A stretch of DNA of 64,000 bases from Stappia indica (GCF_001696535.1 NZ_MBQE01000003.1:620001-684000), one strand, 5' to 3'. Counted from the stretch's first letter, positions 16,293 through 25,399 are shown. The notes: generated by a model from the sequence alone, not told the origin. Translations and numbers: made by a program.

Positions 16293-17198
16293 ATGGTCTC
16301 GTCGATTTCGCAGCGCTCCCTCGAAGCTTTTCGCTGCGTCATGCGCGCGGGAACGGTCTCCGCCGCTGCCGACGAGATGGCAATCTCGCAGCCTGCCGTC
16401 AGCCGTCTGATCCGCGATCTTGAGGAGCGGTTGCAGCTGCCGCTGTTCAGCCGCAGGGGCGGACGCGTCGTCGCCACCCGCGAGGCGCACGAGCTGTGGA
16501 CCGAGGTGGAGCGCAGCTTCGTCGGGCTCGGCCAGATCGAGCGGGCCGCGACCCAGATCCGCCAGGGCTACCGGGCGACGCTGACCATCGCCGCGGCCCC
16601 GGCCATCGCCCAGTCGGCGCTGCCCGGCGTGATCGCGATGCTGTCGCAGGAGCGGGCCGAGTTCCGCGCCGAATTCCTGTCGATGACGACGCTGCCGGTG
16701 GTGCGGCAGGTGGCGCTGCGCCAGTGCCAGATCGGCTTCGGGATTCCGACGCGCCACAAGCACGAGGTGGATGTGGTGGGCAGCGGCTCGGTGCCGTTCC
16801 GCTTCATCGGTCCGCCGGGCCACCCGCTGGGCGAGCGGGACATCGTGCGCGAGGAGGATCTGTCCGGCGTCGACTTCGTCGGCTTCGTGGACTCCACCAT
16901 GTCGGGCCGCGCCTTCGACCGGGTGTTCGCCAAGATGCGACGGCCGCCGGTGCAGAAGATGAAGTCCTACCTCTCGCACATCGTCTCGGCGCTGGTGATG
17001 CGGGGGCTGGGCGTCGGGATCGTCGATGCGTTCACCGCGCGCGACCACCTGCGCATGGGCGGGGTGATGCGCCCGGTCGAGATCCCCGACCGGTTCGAAT
17101 ATTCGATCATCAAGCCGCATGGCGACAAGCTGAGCCCGGAGGCGCTGGCGCTGGTCGACGGGTTCGAGCGCTACGTGCGCAGTTATCAGGACGACTGA
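16293..17198 (+). CDS. LysR-family regulator of the FAD oxidoreductase/Dpp operon
   Basis: A 301-residue LysR-type regulator. The winged HTH occupies about 5-64 (SLEAFRCVMRAGTVSAAADE followed by ISQPAVSRLIRDLEERL) and the effector domain about 95-295. The N-terminus resembles the NocR/OccR group of opine-responsive regulators as I remember them, which fits the two-oxidoreductase plus importer operon on the opposite strand. It is transcribed away from that operon with 92 bases between starts, the usual LysR arrangement for coinducer-dependent activation and autoregulation. Confidence 0.9.
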   Translation: MVSSISQRSLEAFRCVMRAGTVSAAADEMAISQPAVSRLIRDLEERLQLPLFSRRGGRVVATREAHELWTEVERSFVGLGQIERAATQIRQGYRATLTIAAAPAIAQSALPGVIAMLSQERAEFRAEFLSMTTLPVVRQVALRQCQIGFGIPTRHKHEVDVVGSGSVPFRFIGPPGHPLGERDIVREEDLSGVDFVGFVDSTMSGRAFDRVFAKMRRPPVQKMKSYLSHIVSALVMRGLGVGIVDAFTARDHLRMGGVMRPVEIPDRFEYSIIKPHGDKLSPEALALVDGFERYVRSYQDD

Positions 17199-17279
17199 CG
17201 CGGCTCAGTCCGCGCCGGGCAGGACGACTGACGCCGGAAACGAAAACGGCCGCACCCGGAAGGCGCGACCGTCTCCAAT

Positions 17280-17299
17280 CCGGTCTTGGGAGAGACCGG
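17280..17299. terminator. Candidate convergent terminator hairpin
   Basis: Perfect 7-bp arms CCGGTCT and AGACCGG with a six-base loop, between the convergent LysR gene and the sugar binding-protein gene. Only a short T-run (TTT) follows on the plus strand and none on the minus strand, so termination is uncertain. Confidence 0.4.
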
Positions 17300-17314
17300 T
17301 TTAGTGCGGGATGC

Positions 17315-18565
17315 TTACTTCATGCCGAGCTGGACGCGCAGCGTCTCGGCCAGGTCCTTGATGGTCGCCTCGGCATCGGCGCCTTCCGTCACTTCCACCA
17401 GGGCGGCGGCGATCAGGTCGGTGACCGCGACGCCCTCGGCGCCCGGATAGGCGTACCAGGGGCCGGCATGGCGGGCGATCTGGGTGTGGGCGACGAGCGC
17501 GTTCGGGTCCTTCTCGTAGAAGGCGCCGAGATACTCCTTGTCCTCGACCACGATGGAGTTGGCCGGAGCATAGCCGGTGCTCTCCACGATGATCTTCTGG
17601 CCCTCAGGCCCGGTGACGAAGGAAATGTACTCCCACGCCGCCTTCTGTTTGGCCTCGTCCTTGGTCAGCATGACGATGCCCGAGCCGCCGGTCGGGAAGT
17701 AGACGGACGCCTCGTCGTCGGTGCCCAGCGGCAGCGGCTTGACGGTGACCTTGAAGGCATCGCCCGCGCCCTGCTCGAAGCGGGTCTGCAGCGAGGAGCT
17801 CTCGAACATGATGCCGAGCGTGCCGGCCGGCAGGGCCTGGCGCGCGTCGCTGTCGGCGTAGGACTTCATGCCCGCTTCCTTGGCGAAGCGCTGGTAGAGG
17901 CGCGCGGCCTCGATGCCGGCCTCGCTGTCGAAGGTGATGTCGGTCTCGTCCTCGTTCATCGGACGCCCGCCATAGGCGCCGAGCAGCGACTGGTAGCGCC
18001 AGTCGTGACGGTCGATCCACACGCCGTCGATCGTGTCGCTGAGCGCGTTGATCTTGGCGGCGAGCTCGATCACCCCGTCGAAGGTGGTTGGGAAGTCGTC
18101 CATGGACCCGCCCGCCTGCTCGACCAGCTTAGGGTTCACATACATGACCAGCGTCGAGGCGGAGGTCGCCAGCGCGTGCTGCTGGCCCTTGAAGCTGCCG
18201 AGCGACAGCAGCGCCGGGGTGTAGCCCTGCTCTGCCGGGTTGTCGCCGAGGAAGCCGTCGAGCGGCTGGGTCAGGCCGCGATCCTGCAGGATGCGCCAGC
18301 GGTTGAGGCCGACATAGGCAACGTCCGGCGCGGTGCCGGCGACGGCCTCGCGCAGCAGGCGCTGCACGCCTTCCGGATAGCCCTCGGCCGGGCCGTCCAG
18401 GGTGACCTTGATGTCGGGATGCTTGGCCATGAAGGCCTCGGCAAGCGCCTTCTGCGTATCGGCCCAGATGGTCGGGATCGCATAGTGCACGCGGATCTCG
18501 GTCTCCTGGGCAGTGGCGCTGCTGGCGACGAGCGCGAAAGCCGCGGCGAATAGGGCACGTCTCAT
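17315..18565 (-). CDS. Sugar-type extracellular binding protein (UgpB/MalE class)
   Basis: A 416-residue class I/II carbohydrate-type binding protein. Signal peptide MRRALFAAAFALVASSATAQ; the mature protein begins ETEIRVHYAIP and contains the usual GWxY-like late segment (HAGPWYAYPGAEGVAV). It supplies substrate to the two permeases and UgpC-like ATPase encoded upstream on the same strand. Start ATG at 18563-18565 has AGGAG eight bases before it; an in-frame GTG three codons earlier is less likely. Being last in the operon is unusual, since binding-protein genes are more often first. The ligand could be a sugar, polyol or glycerol-phosphate derivative. Confidence 0.88.
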   Translation of the reverse strand: MRRALFAAAFALVASSATAQETEIRVHYAIPTIWADTQKALAEAFMAKHPDIKVTLDGPAEGYPEGVQRLLREAVAGTAPDVAYVGLNRWRILQDRGLTQPLDGFLGDNPAEQGYTPALLSLGSFKGQQHALATSASTLVMYVNPKLVEQAGGSMDDFPTTFDGVIELAAKINALSDTIDGVWIDRHDWRYQSLLGAYGGRPMNEDETDITFDSEAGIEAARLYQRFAKEAGMKSYADSDARQALPAGTLGIMFESSSLQTRFEQGAGDAFKVTVKPLPLGTDDEASVYFPTGGSGIVMLTKDEAKQKAAWEYISFVTGPEGQKIIVESTGYAPANSIVVEDKEYLGAFYEKDPNALVAHTQIARHAGPWYAYPGAEGVAVTDLIAAALVEVTEGADAEATIKDLAETLRVQLGMK

Positions 18566-18635
18566 GCTTGACACTCCTGGTTGACGTTTCTCGTTGCGCG
18601 GTTTGTCCCGCGTCTGTGGTTGTCGGTTACCCGCA

Positions 18636-19460
18636 TCACTTCAGGCCGCTTGCGGCGAGACCTTGCGTGAACTTGCGCTGCGCCAGCAGGAACGCGATGA
18701 CCAGCGGCGCAGTGATGATGAGAGCCGCGGCCATGAGCGGGCCGACATCGTCGCCGGACTCCTCGTCGCGGAAGTAGAGAATGCCGCGCGGCGGCGTGGC
18801 GAGCTGCGGATCGGTGGTGGCGATCAGCGGCCAGAACAGGTCGTTCCAGTGCGCGGTCACCGAGAAGATCGCAAAGGCGGTCGCCGCCGGCAGCACCAGG
18901 GGGAAGGTGATGCGCCAGACGATGGCCGTCTCGCTCAACCCGTCGACGCGCGCCGCCTCGAACAGCTCCGTGGGGAGCTGCGAAATCGCCTGGCGGAACA
19001 GGAAGATGCCGAAGGCGGTCGGGATGAACGGCAGGATCAGCGCCCAGTAGGTGTTGAGGATGCCGGCCTGGGCGAAGCCGAGGAAGATCGGGATCGCGGT
19101 GACGTGGAACGGCACCAGCAGGCCCGCCAGAACGAGGCCGAAGACCAGCGCGCGGGCCCGGAAGGTCCGCTGCGCCAGCGCATAGGCGCAAGGCACGGCG
19201 AACAGCAGCTGGAAGACGAGGATGCCGACAACGACGACCAGCCCGTTCCACAGGAACAGCGGCACGTCGGTGCTGGTCAGCGCCACGACGAAATTGCGCC
19301 ATTCCAGCCGCGAGGGCAGCAGGGCGATCTCGGTGCTGAAGATCTCGTCGCGCGGCTTCACCGACAGCGACAGCATCCAGATGAAGGGCAGGAGGATCGC
19401 GGCGGCTCCGACGAGCAGCAGCGCGGTGGAAACGGCACGGCCGACGAGCTTGCGGATCAT
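18636..19460 (-). CDS. Sugar ABC permease, MalG/UgpE-like
   Basis: A 274-residue permease with six predicted membrane helices and the MalG-type coupling loop EAARVDGLSETAIVWRITFP near 185-205. The N-terminal helix (LLLVGAAAILLPFIWMLSLSVKP) is typical. It partners the UgpA-like permease, whose gene it overlaps by four bases. Substrate cannot be told from the sequence. Confidence 0.9.
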   Translation of the reverse strand: MIRKLVGRAVSTALLLVGAAAILLPFIWMLSLSVKPRDEIFSTEIALLPSRLEWRNFVVALTSTDVPLFLWNGLVVVVGILVFQLLFAVPCAYALAQRTFRARALVFGLVLAGLLVPFHVTAIPIFLGFAQAGILNTYWALILPFIPTAFGIFLFRQAISQLPTELFEAARVDGLSETAIVWRITFPLVLPAATAFAIFSVTAHWNDLFWPLIATTDPQLATPPRGILYFRDEESGDDVGPLMAAALIITAPLVIAFLLAQRKFTQGLAASGLK

Positions 19461-20359
19461 CTGTAATGCACCTTCTTCTCGACGATGCGGATCTGCGCGA
19501 AGGTCAGGATCAGCAGGAAGGCGAAGAAGACCATCGTGATGGCGCTGGCATAGCCCGCCTTGAAGTAGACGAAGCCTTCCCGGTAGAGCGCGTAGACCAG
19601 CGTGTCGGAGGCGAAGGCCGGGCCGCCGCGCGTCAGCGTGGCGACGGTCTCGAACACGCGGAAGGCGTTGGTCGCTGTCACCACCAGCACGAAGAGGGTG
19701 GTGGGCCCGAGCATCGGCCAGGTGACGGTCCAGAAGCGCGACCAGCCGCCGCCCGCTCCGTCGACCTCTGCCGCGTCGTAGAGCTCCGGCGGGATGGCGA
19801 CGAGGCCGGCCAGGAACAGCACCATGTTGTAGCCGACGGTCTGCCAGATGCCGATCACCGCGAGCGTGTAGAGCACCAGGCCCCGGTCGCTGAGCCAGTT
19901 GCGCGGCTCGCCGCCAAGGGCCGCGAGCACGTGGTTGACCACGCCGAGCGAGGAATGCAGCACCATCTGCCAGGCGACCGACATGGCGACCAGCGTCGCG
20001 GCGACCGGCAGGAAGTAGACGGCGCGCAGCGCATGGGCGAGACCCGGTGCCCAGCCGGTCATCCGGTGCAGGCCGAGCGCCACCAGCAGGCCGAGCGCGA
20101 CGGAGGCCGGAATGACGATGGCCACGTAAAGCAGGGTGTTGGTGATGGCCCGCTGCCCCAGCGTCGAGCCGAGCAGGCGCTGGTAGTTCTCCAGCCCCGT
20201 CCAGTTCAGCGTGGTGGCGCCGAACTGGTAGTCGGTGAAGGAGAGCAGGGCGACGATGGCGACGGGCAGGAAGATGAACAGCACCATCGCCAGCGTTGCG
20301 GGCCCGGCGAGCCAGAGCGTGGTCAGGGCCTCGCGGCGGGCAATCGACATGCGCCTCAT
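19457..20359 (-). CDS. Sugar ABC permease, MalF/UgpA-like
   Basis: A 300-residue permease with six helices. The EAA loop reads YDAAEVDGAGGGWSRFWTVTWP near 195-216. Start ATG at 20357-20359 overlaps the ATPase stop; the nearby ATG three codons in (MSIARRE) is an alternative. It forms the heterodimeric channel with the UgpE-like protein. Confidence 0.9.
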   Translation of the reverse strand: MRRMSIARREALTTLWLAGPATLAMVLFIFLPVAIVALLSFTDYQFGATTLNWTGLENYQRLLGSTLGQRAITNTLLYVAIVIPASVALGLLVALGLHRMTGWAPGLAHALRAVYFLPVAATLVAMSVAWQMVLHSSLGVVNHVLAALGGEPRNWLSDRGLVLYTLAVIGIWQTVGYNMVLFLAGLVAIPPELYDAAEVDGAGGGWSRFWTVTWPMLGPTTLFVLVVTATNAFRVFETVATLTRGGPAFASDTLVYALYREGFVYFKAGYASAITMVFFAFLLILTFAQIRIVEKKVHYR

Positions 20360-21447
20360 GCCGCTTCTCCGATGCGCTGGCCGGATGCGGCGTCGAAGAC
20401 ATGCACCTGCGCCGGGTCGAAGCCGAGGCGCACGGCGCTGCCGGGGGCGGGAATGGCGTAGTTGCCGGGCGCAATGGCCCGCAGCTCAGCGCCGCTCTCC
20501 GCCCGCAGGGCCAGCACCACCTCCGAGCCGAGATATTCGGCCGTCTCGAGCCGGGCCTCGACCGTGCCGGCGGCGGCCGGGCTCAGATGCTCGGGCCGCA
20601 GCGCGATCACCGCCGAGCCTGCCGCCGGGTGCAGGCCGGTCGGCGCGCTGCCGGGCTCGAAGAAGTTGATGGCGTTGGTGCCGATGAAGCCGGCGACCTC
20701 GCGCGAGGCGGGACGCTCGTAAAGGTCCTGCGGAGTGCCGGCCTGGGCGACCCGTCCGCCGATCATCACGACGATCTGGTCGGCCATCGCCATGGCCTCG
20801 GACTGGTCGTGGGTGACGTAGACGAAGGGCCGGCCGGTGCGCTTGTGCAGGGCGACGAGCTCGGAGCGCATCTTTACGCGCAGCCGCGCATCGAGATTGG
20901 ACAGCGGCTCGTCGAGCAGGAAGAGCACGGGATCGCGCACCAGCGCGCGGCCGAGCGCGACGCGCTGCTTCTGGCCGCCGGAGAGCTGGGCCGGCTTGCG
21001 GTGCAGCAGCTGCTCCAGGCCGAGCATTTCCGCCACTTCGCCGACGGCACGGCGGATCTTCGCGCGCGCCTCGCCGCTGCCGGGGGCGAAGCGGCCGAGG
21101 ACCGGCATGCGGCCGAGCGTCGTCAGGTGGCGCATGGCCAGCGGCAGGGCGATGTTCTGCTCCACGCTCAGATGCGGGTAGAGCGCATAGGACTGGAACA
21201 CCATCGCGACATTGCGCTCGTGGGCGGTGCGGTCGGCCACATCCGCGCCGTTCAGAAGCACGGCCCCCTCGCTCGGCCGGTCGAGCCCGGCCATGATGCG
21301 CAAGGTCGTCGACTTGCCGCAGCCGGACGCGCCCAGCAGCGCGGTGAAGCTGCCGGAGGGAATGGAGACGTCGACGCGGTCGAGGACGGTCTGCGGTCCG
21401 AACCGGCGCGTGACGCCCTTCAGTTCCAGTGTCGGGGTGGTGCTCAT
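20356..21447 (-). CDS. Sugar ABC importer ATPase, UgpC/MalK-like
   Basis: A 363-residue MalK-class ATPase: Walker [10 protein letters not shown] (39-47), signature [14 protein letters not shown] near 146, Walker [17 protein letters not shown], the switch [13 protein letters not shown], and a C-terminal TOBE/OB regulatory region from about 245. Compared with most UgpC proteins there is a short insert between the Q-loop and signature ([20 protein letters not shown], about 105-125). It is the first gene of the operon; a palindromic operator sits 16 bases ahead of its start, so the DeoR-type regulator encoded nearby probably represses it. Confidence 0.92.
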   Translation of the reverse strand: MSTTPTLELKGVTRRFGPQTVLDRVDVSIPSGSFTALLGASGCGKSTTLRIMAGLDRPSEGAVLLNGADVADRTAHERNVAMVFQSYALYPHLSVEQNIALPLAMRHLTTLGRMPVLGRFAPGSGEARAKIRRAVGEVAEMLGLEQLLHRKPAQLSGGQKQRVALGRALVRDPVLFLLDEPLSNLDARLRVKMRSELVALHKRTGRPFVYVTHDQSEAMAMADQIVVMIGGRVAQAGTPQDLYERPASREVAGFIGTNAINFFEPGSAPTGLHPAAGSAVIALRPEHLSPAAAGTVEARLETAEYLGSEVVLALRAESGAELRAIAPGNYAIPAPGSAVRLGFDPAQVHVFDAASGQRIGEAA

Positions 21448-21462
21448 CGTGTGTGCCAGCCT

Positions 21463-21478
21463 TGTAAGCTTTCTTACA
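21463..21478. promoter_or_regulatory. Palindromic operator copy 1 (probable DeoR site)
   Basis: TGTAAG-CTTT-CTTACA: perfect 6-bp arms around CTTT, 16 bases before the ATPase gene start. The same layout occurs at 22156-22171 with a matched change in both arms. Binding there would block transcription of the sugar importer operon. Confidence 0.75.
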
Positions 21479-21502
21479 TTGTGAGGGGCGTGCGTGTAAC
21501 TT

Positions 21503-22135
21503 TTATGACGAAGTTGCCATTGCCATCAGATGCCCGCAAAGCCGCTCGACCGCGTCCTCCGGATCGCTCGCCATTTCCAGTCCCTCGACCGCCGGCGCGC
21601 CGAGCAGGCCGATGACGGGCTTGGAGAAGTGGAGGCCGTAGGCGATCTCCGACAGGGTGCCGTAGGACCCGCCGACGGCGACCAGCACGGCCGACGACTT
21701 GGCGATGATCATGTTGCGGCCCTCGCTGAGGCCGGTGGCGATCGGAACGGCGATATGGTCGTTGGCACAGCGCCAGTCATGGTCCGGCAGCATGCCGATG
21801 GTGAGGCCGCCGGCCTCGCGGCAACCCTTGGCTGCAGCCTCCATGACGCCGCTCTTGCCGCCGCAGATCACGGTCAGGCCGAGGGCGCCGAGCGCCCGGC
21901 CCACGGCCTCGGCCCCGGCATACTGTTCCGGCGTTGCCGCGCGCGGCCCGATGATGCCGACGGGCACGCGGCGGGCGCCGCCCTTCGCACCGATAGCGGC
22001 CAGCGCCTCGCGGGCGGAAACGGCGCGGGCATCGGCGGGAAGCGCGCGGGCCTGCCAGCGCCAGTCCCACGCATCGAGACGACCCTGCTCGCTGTGGACG
22101 GTGTCATCAGACAGAAAATAACGCGTGTTACCCAT
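21503..22135 (-). CDS. SLOG/LOG-like nucleotide-binding Rossmann protein (TIGR00725-like)
   Basis: A 210-residue soluble protein of the SLOG superfamily. Visible motifs: GIIGPR (about 60-65), ICGGKSGVMEAAAKGCREAGG near 89-108, and GLSEGRNMIIAKSSAVLVAVGGSYGTLSEI (outlined, near 138-167). The last segment corresponds to the PGGxGTxxE nucleotide/phosphoribosyl site of LOG proteins, with VGGSYGT replacing PGG. Related proteins hydrolyse or sense nucleotide-derived ligands. It is divergent from the DeoR regulator and shares its operator-bearing promoter region, and lies just upstream of the sugar importer on the same strand. Enzymatic role unknown. Confidence 0.82.
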   Translation of the reverse strand: MGNTRYFLSDDTVHSEQGRLDAWDWRWQARALPADARAVSAREALAAIGAKGGARRVPVGIIGPRAATPEQYAGAEAVGRALGALGLTVICGGKSGVMEAAAKGCREAGGLTIGMLPDHDWRCANDHIAVPIATGLSEGRNMIIAKSSAVLVAVGGSYGTLSEIAYGLHFSKPVIGLLGAPAVEGLEMASDPEDAVERLCGHLMAMATSS

Positions 22136-22155
22136 TGGCCGGCTCCGATCGTTGA

Positions 22156-22171
22156 TGTAAACTTTTTTACA
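22156..22171. promoter_or_regulatory. Palindromic operator copy 2 (probable DeoR site)
   Basis: TGTAAA-CTTT-TTTACA: perfect 6-bp arms around CTTT, between the divergent SLOG and DeoR genes (20 and 26 bases from their starts). Matches the site at 21463-21478 at 14 of 16 positions, the two differences being complementary, as expected for a real dyad. Confidence 0.75.
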
Positions 22172-22197
22172 TTCAAATAGCGGAGTACGACAAGTCC

Positions 22198-22944
22198 ATG
22201 AATCGAGTCGAGCCCTTGTCGGCCTTCAGCCCCCGCCAGCGCGAGATCCTGGCGCTCACCGAGCGCAACGGGTTCGTCACCATCGAGAGCCTTGCCGAGG
22301 AGTTCGGCGTGTCGGCGCAGACGATCCGGCGCGACATCATCGCGCTGGCCGATGCCGGCCGGCTGCAGCGCTTCCACGGCGGGGCCGGGGTGACCGGCCA
22401 GACCGAGACGCTGCGGCTCGACCACGGGCAGAAGGAACAGCTCTCCGTGGAGGACAAGGTGCGGGTCGCGCAGACGGCCGCGGCCTGCGTGCCCGACGGG
22501 GCGAGCCTCTTCCTCGATGTCGGGACCACGGTCGAGATGGCCGCCAAGGCGCTCAATGCTCGCCCGGGCTTTCGCGTCTTCACCAACAGCATGCGCGCCG
22601 CGCTCGCCTTCGATCCCTCGCGCCACGACGTCAACGTGATCGGCCGGCGGGTGGCCGGACGCGACGGCTCGCTGGTCGGCGAGGAGACGATGCTGGCGCT
22701 GCAGGGCCTGCGGCTCGACTATGCGCTGATCGGCTGCTCGGCGGTGGATGCCGAGGGGCGGGTGATGGACTACGACCTGTCGAAAATCGCCGTGAAGAAG
22801 GTGGCGATGCAGGCGGCGCGCAAGTCGCTGCTCCTGGCGACGGCGAGCAAGTTCGGCCGCTCGGCGCTCTCCACCATCGCCATGCTGTCGGACTTCGAAC
22901 AGGTGATCGACGGTCGCCAGGACCTGGCGGCAGAAGCCGGCTGA
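22198..22944 (+). CDS. DeoR/GlpR-family transcriptional repressor
   Basis: A 248-residue regulator. The N-terminal HTH (about 12-65) has the family signature ESLAEEFGVSAQTIRRDI followed by GRLQRFHGGA; the DeoR sensor domain (about 80-235) contains FLDVGTTVEMAAKAL and a late DYDLSKIAVKK. These proteins sense phosphorylated sugars. It most likely binds the two matching palindromes at 22156 and 21463 and controls itself, the SLOG gene and the sugar importer. Confidence 0.92.
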   Translation: MNRVEPLSAFSPRQREILALTERNGFVTIESLAEEFGVSAQTIRRDIIALADAGRLQRFHGGAGVTGQTETLRLDHGQKEQLSVEDKVRVAQTAAACVPDGASLFLDVGTTVEMAAKALNARPGFRVFTNSMRAALAFDPSRHDVNVIGRRVAGRDGSLVGEETMLALQGLRLDYALIGCSAVDAEGRVMDYDLSKIAVKKVAMQAARKSLLLATASKFGRSALSTIAMLSDFEQVIDGRQDLAAEAG

Positions 22945-22962
22945 GCGGTCCTGCCGTCGGCG

Positions 22963-22987
22963 TCCGGCCCGCACGAGGCGGGCCGGA
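22963..22987 (+). terminator. Terminator hairpin after the DeoR gene
   Basis: Perfect 10-bp arms TCCGGCCCGC and GCGGGCCGGA with loop ACGAG, followed by GCTTGTCTGT. It sits between the convergent DeoR and dabA genes and could serve either strand; the T content is modest. Confidence 0.6.
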
Positions 22988-22996
22988 GCTTGTCTG

Positions 22997-25399
22997 TCAT
23001 GCCGCTTCCTGCAGCGGCGACGTCACGGTTTCAAAGGCAAGGCCGGGCCGGTAGCGGGCGGAGATCTTGCCGTCTTCCAGCAGCAGGAGATGCATCCAGC
23101 CCTTGTCGAACAGGGCGCGCAGGCCCTCGTGCCGGGACAGGATGTCGTGCACCGCCTCGCGCGGGGCCTCCACCAGCACCGACAGCCGCAGCGGCTCGTG
23201 CATCAGCCGCGCCCCGTCGCTGACCGCCTGCAGCGGCAGGCCGGCGCGCAGCCGTCCGCCATTGCCCTCCACGACGCCGATGCCGCCGACCACGTTGTGC
23301 AGCAACTTGTTGCCCCCGCCGAAGAGCTCTGGCGCGACGGTCGAGCCGTAATATTGCAGCGAGATCCAGCTCGCCACGACCACCGGCGCGGTGAGGATGA
23401 GCTCCAGCACCTTCATGCCCTCGTCCGCCCGCCAGTCGTAGGAATGCAGGAAGACCCGCCCGCCGAGATCCGCCCCGGCGGTGACGCCGCGCGGCGCGGC
23501 GATGAAGGCGGAGCAGCCGGCAAGGCCCCATTCGGGCCGGGTCTCGGCCCAGTTGCGCGCCCGCAGGGCCAGCCGGTCGTGGCTGGCGCCCGGCAGCCGG
23601 GCGGCCCGCTCGATCCGGGCGAGCCGTCCCGCCTCGGCGAGCTTTTCCCGCGCGAAGGCGAGATCCGCCGCATGCTCCTGCGACGGGGCGTCCTTGGCAA
23701 AGAGCGTCACCTCGTCGGTGGTGGTGTCGTGCAGGCCGGCGACGAACAGCGTGTCGTCGGCGATCGCAAGGCCCATCTCGGCAAGGCCGGCGCGGGTCTC
23801 CGGATCGTTGAGAAGCTGCGCCAGCAGCCGTGCGGAGACCTCGCCGGTGTGACCGCCGCAGGCACCGCAATGATAGGCGCTCTCCTGCGGGTTGTTGGTC
23901 GTGCTGGCGCCGTGGCCGAGCAGCAGCACCAGCCGGGCATGGCCCTGCGTCATCGACATCGCCTTGAGCACGGTTGCCGCGGTCTCGGCCTTTTGCCGGG
24001 CGGTCAGCGCCGGATCGAGCCGCGGCGCGCAGCCGTGGTGGTGGGCGTGGTGATGTGCGGGCGCCAGCGACAGCGCATCGCGCAGCAGCTTTGCCGCATA
24101 GAGCGGGCCGGCCGCCTCCACGAAGGCGAAGGAGGACACGGCGGCCTGCCGGAAGCGGTTCCACGCCCGCCGCGCCCGCGCCGTGATCCGCCCGGCGGTC
24201 TCGGCCTGCGGCTCCAGCTGCGCGGTGGAGGTCATGCCCGGCGTCAGCAGCACGGGCAGATGCGCCTCGCTTTCCACCGAACCGTGCGGATGGTGGGCGA
24301 CCGGCAGGCCGAAGAAGCCGGCAAAGCCGAGCGTCCCGATGCCGGCGTCCTGGCTTTCCAGCGCCCGCCGGAACACTTCCGAGCGCACGTCGATGCAGAA
24401 GGCCGCCTGCAGGGCGGGCCGTTCGGTTGTCTCATGTTTCTCGGGAGCCTGGAGACGGGCGGCGAGCCGCCGCTGGAACGAGCGCTCGGCCGCGTCCTGC
24501 AGGATGGCGTCAGTGATCTGGTCGGCGCTGGCGCCGGGTGCCTCGGCATGGGCGGCGAGCACGGCCTGCCAGTCTTCCTTCACGGCATCGCCGAAGGTGA
24601 GGAACAGTGCTTCCTCGAAGACAAGCCGGATGGCCAGAAGATCCGTCAGCGTGGCGTCGGTGCTTCCTGAAAGCTCCGCCTGCCAGAGCAGGTAGCGGGC
24701 GTGCTGGGCCCAGCCGCCGAGATCGACCAGCAGCCGGTGGTAGAGGGTTTCCGCCGCAGCGCCGCTGACACCGAGCGCAGCGGAGGCGCGCAGGATCGCC
24801 CGCTCCGGCGTGTCGGGACAGGCGGCGACATGCCGGCAGAAGCCGGAAAGGCCGGCAAGCTCGGGCGTCAGGTCGTGCTGCGCCCACTCCCGCCAGGCGG
24901 CAAAGGCGGAGCGGCCGGGCGCCGGCGTCCACAGTGCCTGGCCCCGGTCGAAATGGCCGGCGGCCCAAAGCCCTGTGGTGCGGGCGACGATCTCCGGCCA
25001 GTCGGTGCCGGTGGCGCCGGCGGCAAGATCGGCCAGCGTCGGCAGCGGCGAGGGGGCGGCCGCGGGTTGCGCAAGCTGCGCCCGCAAGGTCTCGATGTCC
25101 GCCGGCTTGTCGGCGAAGGGGGCGGCATCGAGCGCGTCCTGCAGGTCCTGCGCGGTGATCTTGTGCGCGCTGAGCGCGCCGGCATGCAGCCGCCGTGCCG
25201 GCACGATGTCGCTGCCGGCGACCCGGGCAAGGCGCGCGGCGGCTTCTGCCATGTCCTCGCCGGTCTGGCCGAGGAACGGATTGACGGCGACGGTCGCATC
25301 CAGCGGGAAGGCCGGCGGCACCCGCCGGGCGGCCCGGTCGGCCGCCTGGAGAAGAGCGGTCACCTGCGGCGTGGCAAGGGAGGTCGGAGGCGTAAGCAT
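22997..25399 (-). CDS. dabA: Inorganic-carbon uptake subunit DabA (DUF2309/UPF0753)
   Basis: An 800-residue protein, the usual length of DabA. It has the beta-carbonic-anhydrase-like zinc site: CIDVRSE (Cys335, Asp337), LGHG (His496) and YHCGACGGHTGE (Cys511). Other family marks are FPLDATVAVNPF near 31-42 and the C-terminal RLMHEPLRLSVLVEAPR. DabA with the membrane partner DabB hydrates CO2 vectorially to bicarbonate, driven by an ion gradient, in autotrophs and in some heterotrophs that need bicarbonate for anaplerosis. An internal His-rich stretch (AHHHAHHHG, about 448-456) is notable. dabB lies 18 bases upstream on the same strand. Confidence 0.93.
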   Translation of the reverse strand: MLTPPTSLATPQVTALLQAADRAARRVPPAFPLDATVAVNPFLGQTGEDMAEAAARLARVAGSDIVPARRLHAGALSAHKITAQDLQDALDAAPFADKPADIETLRAQLAQPAAAPSPLPTLADLAAGATGTDWPEIVARTTGLWAAGHFDRGQALWTPAPGRSAFAAWREWAQHDLTPELAGLSGFCRHVAACPDTPERAILRASAALGVSGAAAETLYHRLLVDLGGWAQHARYLLWQAELSGSTDATLTDLLAIRLVFEEALFLTFGDAVKEDWQAVLAAHAEAPGASADQITDAILQDAAERSFQRRLAARLQAPEKHETTERPALQAAFCIDVRSEVFRRALESQDAGIGTLGFAGFFGLPVAHHPHGSVESEAHLPVLLTPGMTSTAQLEPQAETAGRITARARRAWNRFRQAAVSSFAFVEAAGPLYAAKLLRDALSLAPAHHHAHHHGCAPRLDPALTARQKAETAATVLKAMSMTQGHARLVLLLGHGASTTNNPQESAYHCGACGGHTGEVSARLLAQLLNDPETRAGLAEMGLAIADDTLFVAGLHDTTTDEVTLFAKDAPSQEHAADLAFAREKLAEAGRLARIERAARLPGASHDRLALRARNWAETRPEWGLAGCSAFIAAPRGVTAGADLGGRVFLHSYDWRADEGMKVLELILTAPVVVASWISLQYYGSTVAPELFGGGNKLLHNVVGGIGVVEGNGGRLRAGLPLQAVSDGARLMHEPLRLSVLVEAPREAVHDILSRHEGLRALFDKGWMHLLLLEDGKISARYRPGLAFETVTSPLQEAA

